From the NCBI RefSeq assembly GCF_900142845.1, contig NZ_FSRU01000001.1, positions 2,666,001 through 2,730,000 on the forward strand: a stretch of 64,000 bases of DNA. The letters are read 5' to 3'. The notes under the pieces are model-generated. The model worked only from the letters and a program-made list of their open reading frames with translations. It was not told the origin of the DNA and ran no database searches. Every line of letters begins with the position of its first letter. Position 1 is the first letter of the stretch. This document shows, one piece after another, positions 19,705-27,659 of the stretch. The stretch is from Paraburkholderia phenazinium. Lineage in GTDB: Bacteria; Pseudomonadota; Gammaproteobacteria; Burkholderiales; Burkholderiaceae. Position numbers and translations under genes: made by a program.

Positions 19705-20334
19705 CTAGTCGAGCGACAGGCGCAAGGCAAAGCCGATCAGGGCGGCGGAAAAGGTCCAGCGCTGCACCGTTTGCGCGAGCGGATGAGCTCGCATCCAGTT
19801 CGAAATGCGCGCGGCGCCGATCGCATAGGTTGCATCGAAGCACGCGCCGATCGCCACCAGCACGACGCCGAGCTCGGCCATCTGCAACGCGACGGGACCG
19901 GCCTCGGGCCGCACGAACTGCGGCAGCAGCACCGAACAGAACAGGAGTGCCTTGGGATTGAGCAGATTGGTCAGCAGCCCCTTGACGAAGGCGGCGCGCA
20001 ACGGCTGCGGTTCGTCGCTCACGGCGGCGCTTGCAGGCAGGGCAAACACCGGCGAGCGGAAGATCTGCACGGCGACCCAGCCCAGGTACACCGCGCCGCC
20101 GTACCGCACGACTTCGTAAAGCCACGGGGCGCTGCGCAGCAAGGCGGCCATCCCGCACGCGGACAGGGTCACGTGAGTCGCCCGCGCCAGACCCAGACCG
20201 CCGGCCGTGGCGAAACCCGTGCGGGCGCCGCGTGCAATGCTTGTCTGCAGCAGCAGGGCCATGTCCGGCCCGGGTACGGCATAGACGACGAACAATGCAG
20301 CCATATAGACGATCAGAAGATGCGCGGAAATCAT
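19705..20334 (-). CDS. LysE/RhtB-family amino acid exporter
   Basis: 209 residues, about six membrane helices. The RhtB-type opening is VYAVPGPDMALLLQTSIARGARTGFATAGGLGLA; another conserved segment is KGLLTNLLNPKALLFCSVLLPQF. Exports amino acids or homoserine-like metabolites across the inner membrane. GAGG precedes the ATG at proper spacing. It is divergent from an Lrp/AsnC regulator 135 bases away, a common arrangement in which the regulator senses an amino acid and induces the exporter. The substrate cannot be told from sequence. Confidence 0.88.
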   Translation of the reverse strand: MISAHLLIVYMAALFVVYAVPGPDMALLLQTSIARGARTGFATAGGLGLARATHVTLSACGMAALLRSAPWLYEVVRYGGAVYLGWVAVQIFRSPVFALPASAAVSDEPQPLRAAFVKGLLTNLLNPKALLFCSVLLPQFVRPEAGPVALQMAELGVVLVAIGACFDATYAIGAARISNWMRAHPLAQTVQRWTFSAALIGFALRLSLD

Positions 20335-20469
20335 GTGAGCCTCATGTTTATAAGGGCTCTATCTTGCTATCAAAGCGGGAGGGATTTCTGGCGAGTTACA
20401 GGTGAAAACAAATAACCGCTAGGGGAATACGCTAGAATTTCATAATCGCATAGCAGCTTTCCCCCAACC

Positions 20470-20934
20470 ATGAATGATCTCGACAAAGTCGACCGTGCCA
20501 TCCTGGCCGCGCTGCAGAAGGACGGGCGCATGTCGAACGCCCGCCTCGCGGAAATCGTCGGCCTGAGCGAAACGCCTTGCGCGCGCCGCCTGAAGCGCCT
20601 CGAGAACGACGGCTATATCGACCAGTACCGCGCCATGCTGTCGCGCTCGGCCCTTGGCTATGGCGTGGTCGCGTTCGTCTATGTGCGCTTCGCGGTGCAC
20701 GACCGCGCGGTGGCCACCCGCTTCGAGCGCGAAGTGCTGGCCATCTCGCGCATCCTCTCGTGCCACAACGTGTCGGGCAGCGCGGACTACGTGCTGCAGG
20801 TGGTCGCGCGCGATCTCGACGACTTCGGCACCTTCCTGCGCGACGAGATGCGCAGCCTGCCCGGCGTCACCTCGGTCGAGTCGGCGCTGTCGCTGCGTGA
20901 AATCAAGGCCAATGGCGGCTTGCCGCTGAACTGA
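20470..20934 (+). CDS. Lrp/AsnC-family transcriptional regulator
   Basis: 154 residues. The N-terminal helix-turn-helix (about residues 4-55) has LDKVDRAILAALQKDGRMSN, then LAEIVGLSETPCARRLKRLENDGYI. The C-terminal RAM domain (about residues 68-145) binds amino acids and forms dimers or octamers. Full family length. Divergent from the LysE exporter, which it probably controls together with its own promoter. Effector unknown. Confidence 0.9.
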   Translation: MNDLDKVDRAILAALQKDGRMSNARLAEIVGLSETPCARRLKRLENDGYIDQYRAMLSRSALGYGVVAFVYVRFAVHDRAVATRFEREVLAISRILSCHNVSGSADYVLQVVARDLDDFGTFLRDEMRSLPGVTSVESALSLREIKANGGLPLN

Positions 20935-21039
20935 TCCCCCTGAGCGGCGCGTCCGCCGTGCAGCGTGTGCGAGTCATGGCATAGTGACCGGCACGGCAAG
21001 GCACGAGGCCCGCGCCGGATGAACTACGGAGTTTTTCCC

Positions 21040-21273
21040 ATGAATCACGAACAGGCGCGAGCCGAAGAATCGCGCGCGATGGAGCGCGTGCTGGCTGCCA
21101 CGCAGCGGGTGCAGTCGGCTTTCGCGTCGCTGCAATCGCAATTTCCGCCCCAAGGCGAAGGACGGCCCTCGCAATTCGCGCTGCAAACCTTCGACGCCGC
21201 CCTGCAGGAGCTGGAAGACGCGCAAGCCGCTTTCGACGAATTGCTCGGCGATCTGCTTGACGGCAAACGCTGA
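21040..21273 (+). CDS. Small acidic hypothetical protein
   Basis: 77 residues from MNHEQARAEESR. GGAG lies 8 bases before the ATG. The sequence is mostly helical and amphipathic, with a Gln/Ser-rich middle (QSAFASLQSQFPPQGEG) and an acidic C-terminal helix (ALQELEDAQAAFDELLGDLLDGKR). No family recognised, no membrane segment or Cys. In-frame ATGs exist upstream, but only this one has a good ribosome-binding site. Confidence 0.5.
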   Translation: MNHEQARAEESRAMERVLAATQRVQSAFASLQSQFPPQGEGRPSQFALQTFDAALQELEDAQAAFDELLGDLLDGKR

Positions 21274-21530
21274 GTGGCCTAGCTGCCGCCTTGCTGCGTA
21301 GCTGCGACGGGTCGCGCGGTAGCTAGCCTTCTTCGTTGCGCCGCCAGCTCCGCGCGTATTCGGAGGGGCTTGGCGGGGCTGACCGTTAGTTGCGTTCGTA
21401 CGCCCCCGTGGCGCAAGCCGGGCGTCACAGCGCGCGAGACCTCGCCCCGCCGTACTGCGCTACGCCACGCCCAGATTGATCCCCGTCATCAAACCCTGCT
21501 ATCGACCCCATCCGCAGTAGTGGCTTATGC

Positions 21531-21550
21531 ATATCGTAAAAAAACGATAT
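21531..21550. promoter_or_regulatory. ArsR-type operator upstream of arsR-OYE
   Basis: Perfect inverted repeat: arms ATATCGT and ACGATAT with an A6 spacer, about 80 bases before the ArsR start, in an A/T-rich patch of an otherwise GC-rich 359-base gap (21274-21632). Position, symmetry and size fit the operator of a winged-helix ArsR dimer. It probably overlaps the promoter of the arsR-OYE pair. Nothing else was recognised in the rest of this gap. Confidence 0.7.
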
Positions 21551-21632
21551 ATGATTCGTGTTGTTGCGATGCAGCTGCCAGGCCGTTACTCCTGCGACTC
21601 TGCCCGCCGTTCATGAACTCGAAATTCCCCCG

Positions 21633-21935
21633 ATGACTCTCGACATCGATGCGATCCACAAGGCGCTTGCCAATCCCATCCGCCGCGAAATCCTCGCGAA
21701 GCTGAGGGACCCGCAAGCGCACTTCGGCGACCAGGAACTGCCGCTGGACCAGGGCGTGTGCGCCGGCAAGATCGACGCCTGCTGCGGTCTGTCGCAGTCC
21801 ACGGTGTCGGCGCACCTGGCCGCCTTGCAGCGCGCCGGTCTGGTCACGTCGAAGCGGGTCGGCCAGTGGGTGTTTTTCAAGCGCAACGAGCCCGTCATCC
21901 AGGCGTTTCTCGAGCACATGAATACGGACCTCTGA
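21633..21935 (+). CDS. ArsR-family redox or thiol-reactive repressor
   Basis: 100 residues from MTLDIDAIHKALANPIRREIL. Winged-helix ArsR fold with recognition helix LSQSTVSAHLAALQRAGLV and wing SKRVGQWVFFKRNE. The region before it contains three Cys (GVCAGKIDACCGLSQ), two adjacent, close to the DNA-binding helix. This suggests thiol-based sensing rather than the ELCVC metal site. It sits 86 bases before an Old Yellow Enzyme gene and after a palindromic operator. In Corynebacterium glutamicum an ArsR protein (CyeR) controls an OYE gene in a comparable pairing. No clear ribosome-binding site, so the start is moderately sure. Confidence 0.83.
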   Translation: MTLDIDAIHKALANPIRREILAKLRDPQAHFGDQELPLDQGVCAGKIDACCGLSQSTVSAHLAALQRAGLVTSKRVGQWVFFKRNEPVIQAFLEHMNTDL

Positions 21936-22021
21936 CGCCTCGCGACTGCTTCGCTGCGCCTCTTTCATCACGCTGTTCTTATCGAGGCGGGCACTGTGCC
22001 CGCCAGGAAAGGTGACCTCTT

Positions 22022-23083
22022 ATGCCGACTCTTTTTGACCCGCTTCAGATTGGCGATCTCACGCTGAAAAACCGCATCATCATGGCGCCGCTGACGCGCC
22101 AGCGCGCCGGCGACGTCCGCGTGCCGAACGCGCTGATGGCGAAGTACTACGCCGAGCGCGCCTCGGCCGGCCTGATCATCAGCGAGGCCACGTCGGTCAC
22201 GCAGCAAGGCGTCGGCTACGCAGCCACGCCGGGAATCTGGTCGCAGGAACAGGTGGAAGGCTGGAAGCTCGTCACCAGCGCGGTGCATGCCGCCGGCGGC
22301 AAGATCTTCCTGCAGTTGTGGCACGTGGGTCGCATCTCGGATCCGATATTCCTGAACGGCGAAACGCCGGTTGCACCGAGCGCGATCGCGCCGAAAGGCC
22401 ACGTGAGCCTCGTGCGTCCGGAGCGCCCGTTTGTGACGCCGCGCGCGCTCGAACTGGCCGAAATTCCGGGCATCGTGGAGGCGTATCGCAAGGGTGCGGA
22501 AAATGCCAAGGCAGCCGGTTTCGACGGCGTCCAGGTGCACGGTGCGAACGGCTATCTGCTCGACCAGTTCCTGCAGGACAGCACCAACCAGCGTACCGAC
22601 GCGTACGGCGGCTCGATTGAAAACCGTGCCCGCCTGATGCTGGAAGTGACCGATGCGTGTATCGACGTGTGGGGCGCCAATCGCGTCGGCATGCACCTCG
22701 CGCCGCGCGGCGATGCGCATACGATGGGCGACTCGAATGCCGCCGCGACCTTCGGCTATGTGGCGCGCGAACTCGGCAAGCGCAAGATCGCGTTTATCGC
22801 GGCCCGCGAAGCGCTCGGCGACAATCGCCTCGGCCCGCAGTTGAAGGCGGCGTTCGGCGGCCCGTACATCGCCAACGAGAAGTTCACCAAGGAATCGGCG
22901 CAGAAGGTCCTCGACGCGGGCGAAGCGGATGCCGTGGCGTGGGGCCAGCTCTTCATCGCCAATCCGGATCTGCCGCGCCGCTTCGAACTGGACGCGCCGC
23001 TGAACCAGCCGAACCCGTCGACGTATTACGCGGAAGGCGAGACCGGCTATACCGACTATCCGGCGCTGGAAACGGTGGAATAA
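22022..23083 (+). CDS. Old Yellow Enzyme / NemA-like alkene reductase
   Basis: 353-residue FMN-dependent (alpha/beta)8 barrel that reduces activated alkenes such as N-ethylmaleimide and enones, or nitro compounds, using NAD(P)H. Features: LFDPLQIGDLTLKNRIIMAPLTRQRA, LWHVGRIS, VHGANGYLLDQFLQDSTNQRTDAYGGSIENR (substrate-binding His and Asn, then the Arg/Tyr loop), and the C-terminal FMN phosphate region AWGQLFIANPDLPRRF. Full family length. It follows the ArsR gene and is ended by a strong terminator, so the pair is a two-gene operon. Likely induced by electrophiles. Confidence 0.93.
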   Translation: MPTLFDPLQIGDLTLKNRIIMAPLTRQRAGDVRVPNALMAKYYAERASAGLIISEATSVTQQGVGYAATPGIWSQEQVEGWKLVTSAVHAAGGKIFLQLWHVGRISDPIFLNGETPVAPSAIAPKGHVSLVRPERPFVTPRALELAEIPGIVEAYRKGAENAKAAGFDGVQVHGANGYLLDQFLQDSTNQRTDAYGGSIENRARLMLEVTDACIDVWGANRVGMHLAPRGDAHTMGDSNAAATFGYVARELGKRKIAFIAAREALGDNRLGPQLKAAFGGPYIANEKFTKESAQKVLDAGEADAVAWGQLFIANPDLPRRFELDAPLNQPNPSTYYAEGETGYTDYPALETVE

Positions 23084-23153
23084 GCGCGACAAGCGTAGCT
23101 TAGGCACCCAAACGAGCAGTCAAACGAGCCGGCATGCAAAGCCGGCAAGACAT

Positions 23154-23201
23154 GCGGCGGGCATGACCGGATAGCATTCCGGTCATGCCCGCCGCGTTTT
23201 T
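23154..23201 (+). terminator. Rho-independent terminator after OYE gene
   Basis: Perfect 18-bp GC-rich stem (left arm 23154-23171 starting GCGGCGGGC, right arm 23178-23195), loop TAGCAT, followed by GTTTTTG. It lies 70 bases after the alkene reductase stop on the plus strand. Because the stem is symmetric, it may also stop transcription of the convergent GNAT gene. Confidence 0.88.
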
Positions 23202-23280
23202 GTCGGTTATCGCCGCTCTCCATGCTAGCGAGGCTGCGTCACCGTTTCGCCGCGTGGGCGGGCCCAAGCCCTCGAACACA

Positions 23281-23820
23281 TCATGGCTGCGCCGCGGCAA
23301 CTTCGCGGCACATGAACACACGTTTCGTTTCGTCAAGCCCACGGTCAACATGCGCGGCACGAATCGCACGCAGCTTCGCATCAAGCTGCTCGCCCGGGAT
23401 CACGCTAAAGCCCAAGCGCTCGTAGTACGGCGCATTCCAGGGCACGTCGCGAAAGGTCGACAGCACCAGGCGCCGCGCACCCGCCTTGCGTGCAAGTCCG
23501 TCTACCTGCTCGAGCAGCGCCGCGCCGATGCGCCGCCCGGCCCAGGCAGTGAGCACATCCAGTTCCTCGATATAGAAGCGCGTCGGCAGCGGCGCAAACA
23601 TCACGAATCCGACGCAGCGCGCCGCGTCGTTCAACGCAACCACAATCTCCGATGCCGCGATCTTGCGGTGCACGAAGTCCGCATTCATTGGTTGAGCATC
23701 GGCGATGCCCGTCATGCCGATGGTCGCAAAGCGCTGTGCCGCTTCATACTCGATGGCGCGCACGGCCTCGGTATCATCCGGTTCGGCAAAGCGAAAAGTG
23801 AAGGCGAAAGAGTCCTGCAT
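23281..23820 (-). CDS. GNAT-family N-acetyltransferase
   Basis: About 179 residues from MQDSFAFTFRFAEPDDTEAV, the usual GNAT opening; an in-frame extension to 24039 is Cys-rich and unlikely to be coding. Acetyl-CoA fold features: strand and Glu in FYIEELDVLTAWAGRRIGAALLEQV (motif A, with RRIGAAL as the pyrophosphate loop) and NAPYYERLGFSVIP (motif B). The substrate is not predictable. Convergent with the OYE gene across the terminator and divergent from the DedA gene. Confidence 0.8.
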   Translation of the reverse strand: MQDSFAFTFRFAEPDDTEAVRAIEYEAAQRFATIGMTGIADAQPMNADFVHRKIAASEIVVALNDAARCVGFVMFAPLPTRFYIEELDVLTAWAGRRIGAALLEQVDGLARKAGARRLVLSTFRDVPWNAPYYERLGFSVIPGEQLDAKLRAIRAAHVDRGLDETKRVFMCREVAAAQP

Positions 23821-24077
23821 AAATTTCCGATGCAAATCGATGACATCCGCGTCGAACCTCACGGAACCGCAGCGGCCGGGACCCATCGCACACGTATTCC
23901 GATGTGATGTGTCCCGAGCACACCTGGGCCTGCCTCGCAGCTTGACACCGCCGCAGTGAAACGAACAGGCGCACAGCCCGCTCTCTATCGCGTCGCAACA
24001 CGTCGCAGATCGAAAAGCCCTGCCTCCGTCATCCCGCAAGCGCTACACTCCCGACACCTGCCCTTCTCCGACTCAAG

Positions 24078-24725
24078 ATGGATCTGATGCACCTACTGCA
24101 GGTGGCCCTGCACTTCGACCGAAACCTCGGCGGCCTGATCGCGCAATATGGCACGGCTGTCTACGCCATGCTGTTTGCCATCGTGTTCGTCGAGATTGCC
24201 TTCCTGCCGCTCTTCTTTCTGCCTGGCGATCCGCTGATCTTCATCTGCGGCGCGTTCGCCGCCACCGGTGCACTCAGTGTCTGGCTGGTGATTCCCGTGC
24301 TGTTTGCGGCGACGGTAGCCGGCAGCATCGTCAACTTTCTGATTGGCCGCGCGATCGGCGAGAAGGTCTATACCGCCGAGTACCGTTGGCTCGATCGACA
24401 CGCGCTGCAAAAGGCCCACGCCTTCTATGAGGCACGCGGCGGCCTGACGTTCCTGCTGTCGCCGTTCATTGCCGTTGTGCGCACCTTCGCGCCCTTCGTC
24501 GCAGGCGTTTCGCGCATGACGTTCGCACGCTTCACGTCGTTTGTCGTAGCGGGCGCTGCGCTGTGGATCGTGTCGCTGGTGGCGGCCGGGTATCTGTTCG
24601 GCAATGTGCCGGTGGTGCGCGATCACATGAGTTCGATCGTGCTGCTTGGCGTCGGGCTCGGTGTCGGCTCGCTGCTGGTGAGCGCGCTCTGGCGCTTCGT
24701 CAATAATCGGCGCCAACGCGTCTGA
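24078..24725 (+). CDS. DedA/VTT-family membrane protein
   Basis: 215 residues, several membrane helices. DedA motifs are visible: FLPLFFLPGDPLIFICGAFAATG near the N terminus and FLLSPFIAVVRTFAPFVAGVSRMTFARF (the conserved Arg and Pro/Gly segment). The C terminus is basic. DedA proteins sit in the inner membrane and are linked to envelope integrity and phospholipid scrambling or lipid carrier recycling. No clear ribosome-binding site; an ATG four codons later is an equal choice. Monocistronic as far as can be seen. Confidence 0.88.
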   Translation: MDLMHLLQVALHFDRNLGGLIAQYGTAVYAMLFAIVFVEIAFLPLFFLPGDPLIFICGAFAATGALSVWLVIPVLFAATVAGSIVNFLIGRAIGEKVYTAEYRWLDRHALQKAHAFYEARGGLTFLLSPFIAVVRTFAPFVAGVSRMTFARFTSFVVAGAALWIVSLVAAGYLFGNVPVVRDHMSSIVLLGVGLGVGSLLVSALWRFVNNRRQRV

Positions 24726-24975
24726 TCTGCCAGGCGCCCTGGTCACGCTCGCACGCCGTGCGATTGGCGTGCCCAGTCGCCTCCAATCCGTGCGCATCGA
24801 ATGCGCAAAGGCAACGCTTCATCTGTCTGTCACCCACCTGACACAGACGGCCCAGTTGCGCCTTAATAACAACAACCACTTGTTTGAATCGCCCTTTTTA
24901 ACAATATTTAATTTGGGTTGCCGTCCTATATCGAGCAGACTTCGTAAACAGCACGGTCGGATGACGGAGAAACTC

Positions 24976-25416
24976 ATGAACATCGAAGATGCATGGGACG
25001 GTCACATGCGCCGCGCGCACCTCGACGCCGCACAGCAACTGTCTGCACCGGCGTCGCGGGCCCACAAGGCGCCGCTCGCGCACCGCGCGATGCAGGTTTC
25101 AATCGCGCTGGTGTGCGCCTGGTCGATCGTCGAAACACATTGGGAACTGCTTCCCGCAGATGGCCTGACGCGCGTCATCGCGCTGCTGCTGGCCAAATGC
25201 CTGCTGCTCGGCGTGGGGGCTGCTGCGTTTTTCGGGGTTCGTTATGCACGCGCCGCTTTCGCGTTTCTATGCGCCGCAAGCGTGTTCGCGCTCGCCTCCG
25301 CATTGCCGTTCGAATACGCGATTGCACATGAACTGTTTGCGCTCTCGCTGGTGGAGTGCCTGTGCAAGATTGCGCTCGTGGCAAGCTATGCGACCTGGTA
25401 CATAAAAGGCCATTGA
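24976..25416 (+). CDS. Small polytopic membrane protein, unknown
   Basis: 146 residues from MNIEDAWDGHMRRAH, chosen because CGGAG lies 7 bases upstream; a second in-frame ATG at 24961 is possible. A hydrophilic first 45 residues (rich in Ala, His, Arg) is followed by about four hydrophobic helices (VSIALVCAWSIVE, LLLAKCLLLGVGAAAFF, AFAFLCAASVFALASAL, VECLCKIALVASYATWYI). No family recognised. It ends just before the hairpin-rich region at 25.49 kb and is transcribed toward it. Confidence 0.6.
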   Translation: MNIEDAWDGHMRRAHLDAAQQLSAPASRAHKAPLAHRAMQVSIALVCAWSIVETHWELLPADGLTRVIALLLAKCLLLGVGAAAFFGVRYARAAFAFLCAASVFALASALPFEYAIAHELFALSLVECLCKIALVASYATWYIKGH

Positions 25417-25490
25417 ACAGCGGAGCGTAACGACACACGCAGCTTTCCAGCGACCGTACCCCTTCCCTCATCCCCTCGACCACAAAGTAC

Positions 25491-25645
25491 CGGAGCGGTA
25501 ATATTGCCGCTGAAAACTACGTACAAGCGGGTGCAGAAAACGTAGCGCCGCCCGGGAAACCGGGTCCCACCTGGAGTGGGAGTTCCGTCGAAAGACAGAT
25601 AGAGAGTCCCGCATGCGACGGCCACCGAAAGGTGGCCGTTGGTCT
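25491..25645 (+). ncRNA. Candidate structured RNA, multiple GNRA hairpins
   Basis: The 329-base gap before the convergent permease gene holds a dense series of complementary arms. AGCGGTA/TGCCGCT lies at 25494-25511 and CTACGT/ACGTAG at 25517-25545. CCCGG-GAAA-CCGGG is at 25551-25564, TCCCAC/GTGGGA at 25565-25581 and GTC-GAAA-GAC at 25587-25596. The last is ACGGCCACC-GAAA-GGTGGCCGT at 25618-25639, followed by TGGTCTTTCT. Three GAAA loops read on the plus strand favour plus-strand RNA. No known riboswitch or sRNA family was recognised. It could be a trans-acting sRNA, the 3' end of the preceding transcript, or simply terminator-rich spacer. Confidence 0.4.
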
Positions 25646-25656
25646 TTCTGGCGTTC

Positions 25657-25681
25657 AAAAAAAAAGCCCGCGACTGCGGGC
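25657..25681 (-). terminator. Rho-independent terminator of galactoside operon
   Basis: On the minus strand GCCCGC-AGTC-GCGGGC is followed by nine T residues, 64 bases after the stop of the last permease gene. Strong canonical intrinsic terminator for the ABC/GH42 operon. Confidence 0.9.
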
Positions 25682-25745
25682 AACCCTCTCGGAGGAGAAC
25701 ACGGAACAGCGCATCGAATTCATCGCATAACCCTACCCCGCTCAC

Positions 25746-26597
25746 TCACCCTTTCGTCGCGCCAAACGTCAGGCCCGCCACGAAATGTTTTTGCATCGCG
25801 AAGAACATCGCCACCGACGGCAACGCGGCCAGAATCGACCCCGCCGACACCAGATTCCAAGCCGTCGTCCACTGCCCCTTCAGCGCGGCAACGCCTACGG
25901 TAATCGGCGCGGCTTCATCGCCGGTGGTCAGGCACAAGGCCCAGAAGTAGTCGTTCCACACAAACGTGAACACGAGAATCGCCAACGCCGCCAGCGCCGG
26001 ACGAATCAGCGGCAGCACGATCCTGAAGAACACCGTCCACTCGTTGGCCCCCTCGATACGCGCCGCCTCGATCAGTTCGAACGGCAACTGCTTGATGAAG
26101 TTACGCAAAAACAGCGCGCAGAATCCCGTCTGAAACGACACATGAAACAGGATCAACGCGCCGACCGTGTTGAACAGTCCGAGTTTCAACGACAGATCGC
26201 GCACCGGAATCATCAGCACCTGCACCGGCACGAAATTGCCGGCTACAAAGGTGGCAAACAACGTACTGTTGCCGCGAAAGCGATAGACCGCCAGCGCGAA
26301 GCCCGCCATCGACGCCAGCGCGATCGAGCCGACAACGGCGGGCAACGTGATCAGCACGCTATTCCAGAAGTAATGCAGCATCGGCGAGGTGGTCAGCGCG
26401 TCGCGATAGTTGTCCCACATCGCAAAGTGCTTCGGCCAGCCCCAGTAGTTGCCCTCGCTCAGCTCATCGGACGAACGGATCGAAGTGACCAGCACGGCGA
26501 TCATCGGCAACAGCCAGATCAGCAACGCCACCGGCAGCGACAGCTTGTACAGCCGCCGTGAAGTGGGCTTCCATTTGGCAATCGGCATTGGATACAT
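25746..26597 (-). CDS. Carbohydrate ABC transporter permease (MalG type)
   Basis: 283 residues, six membrane helices, starting MYPMPIAKWKPTSRRLYKL with AAGGAGG before the ATG. The EAA loop IEAARIEGANEWTVFFRIVLPLIRP is of the MalG/LacG type. The periplasmic loop has the NYWGWPKHFAMWDNYRDAL pattern common in oligosaccharide importers. It pairs with the other permease encoded 10 bases upstream. Last gene of the operon before the terminator. Likely imports galactosides or galacto-oligosaccharides, by linkage to GH42. Confidence 0.9.
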   Translation of the reverse strand: MYPMPIAKWKPTSRRLYKLSLPVALLIWLLPMIAVLVTSIRSSDELSEGNYWGWPKHFAMWDNYRDALTTSPMLHYFWNSVLITLPAVVGSIALASMAGFALAVYRFRGNSTLFATFVAGNFVPVQVLMIPVRDLSLKLGLFNTVGALILFHVSFQTGFCALFLRNFIKQLPFELIEAARIEGANEWTVFFRIVLPLIRPALAALAILVFTFVWNDYFWALCLTTGDEAAPITVGVAALKGQWTTAWNLVSAGSILAALPSVAMFFAMQKHFVAGLTFGATKG

Positions 26598-26607
26598 GAC
26601 GGCCTCC

Positions 26608-27582
26608 TTATTGCTCAGCGCGCAGCATCCGCCGCAGGTGATAGACGATATAGACCAGCATGATCGCGAACAGCACCACCGCCACCGAGGCGGAATAGCC
26701 GATCCGGTAGTACTTGATGGCCTGGTCGTACATGTAATAGGCGAGCACCGTGGAACTCTCGAACGGCCCGCCGCCTGTCATCACTGAGATCAGGTCGAAG
26801 CTGCGCAGCGCGCCGATCACCGTGACCACGATCGCCATGAACGTGGTGGGACGCAGTTGCGGCAAGATCACATGCCAGAGCATCGACCAGCCGTGCGCGC
26901 CTTCCATGCGCGCGGCCTCGACCTGCTCGGCGTTCAGCGCGGTAAGTCCGGTCAGATACAGAATCATGCAGTACGCGGTTTGCGGCCAGAGCGCCGCGAA
27001 GATGATGCCGGGTGTCGCGTAGCGCGCATCGCCGAGCACCGGCACGCCGTGCCCGAGGATCAACGCCAGCAGGCCAAAGGTCGGATCGTAGAACCACGAG
27101 AAAATCAGTCCGACCACCACACCCGACAGTACGAACGGCGCAAAGAACAACGACTTGACGATGCGGATACCCGCCACCGCCTGGTTCAGATACAGGGCGA
27201 CGGCGAGACCCATGGGCGGCGCCAGCAGAAACAGCAGCAGCCAGATCAGGTTGTTCTTCAGCGCGGTATAGAACGTCGACGTATGGAACAGCTCCACATA
27301 GTTCGCCAGACCGACGAAGCTGGGATCGGTCATGCCGTCCCAGTTGAAAAAGCTGATGCGGATCGTCGACAGGATCGGCCAGACCACATAGATCGCCACC
27401 ATCACGCAGGCGGGCGCGAGAAACAGGAAGGCGGCACGCCGTTGCCGGCGCGCCGTGGGCGACGGGCCGCGGCGGCGCGGCGCGGTACCCGGCACACGCG
27501 GCGCGCCGGATTGCGCGGCGCCGCCCGGCATACCCGGCCCGGTATCGCCGCTAATGGACTGACGGCTGACGGAGTGAACCAC
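26608..27582 (-). CDS. Carbohydrate ABC transporter permease (MalF type)
   Basis: 324 residues starting at a GTG (27582) with AGGAG at good spacing. A Pro/Gly/Arg-rich cytoplasmic N terminus of about 48 residues precedes the first helix (AAFLFLAPACVMVAIYVVWPIL), longer than in most homologues. The EAA loop is EAARMEGAHGWSMLWHVILPQLRP. It forms the heterodimeric membrane channel with the MalG-type protein and couples to the ATPase encoded first in the operon. Substrate inferred from the GH42 gene. Confidence 0.9.
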   Translation of the reverse strand: MVHSVSRQSISGDTGPGMPGGAAQSGAPRVPGTAPRRRGPSPTARRQRRAAFLFLAPACVMVAIYVVWPILSTIRISFFNWDGMTDPSFVGLANYVELFHTSTFYTALKNNLIWLLLFLLAPPMGLAVALYLNQAVAGIRIVKSLFFAPFVLSGVVVGLIFSWFYDPTFGLLALILGHGVPVLGDARYATPGIIFAALWPQTAYCMILYLTGLTALNAEQVEAARMEGAHGWSMLWHVILPQLRPTTFMAIVVTVIGALRSFDLISVMTGGGPFESSTVLAYYMYDQAIKYYRIGYSASVAVVLFAIMLVYIVYHLRRMLRAEQ

Positions 27583-27659
27583 GGCGAGTCTCCTGATCGA
27601 TCCCGATCGAGCGCAGGCGGCACACCGCCACCCACGCCCGCTTTGCTTACGAACTACGC

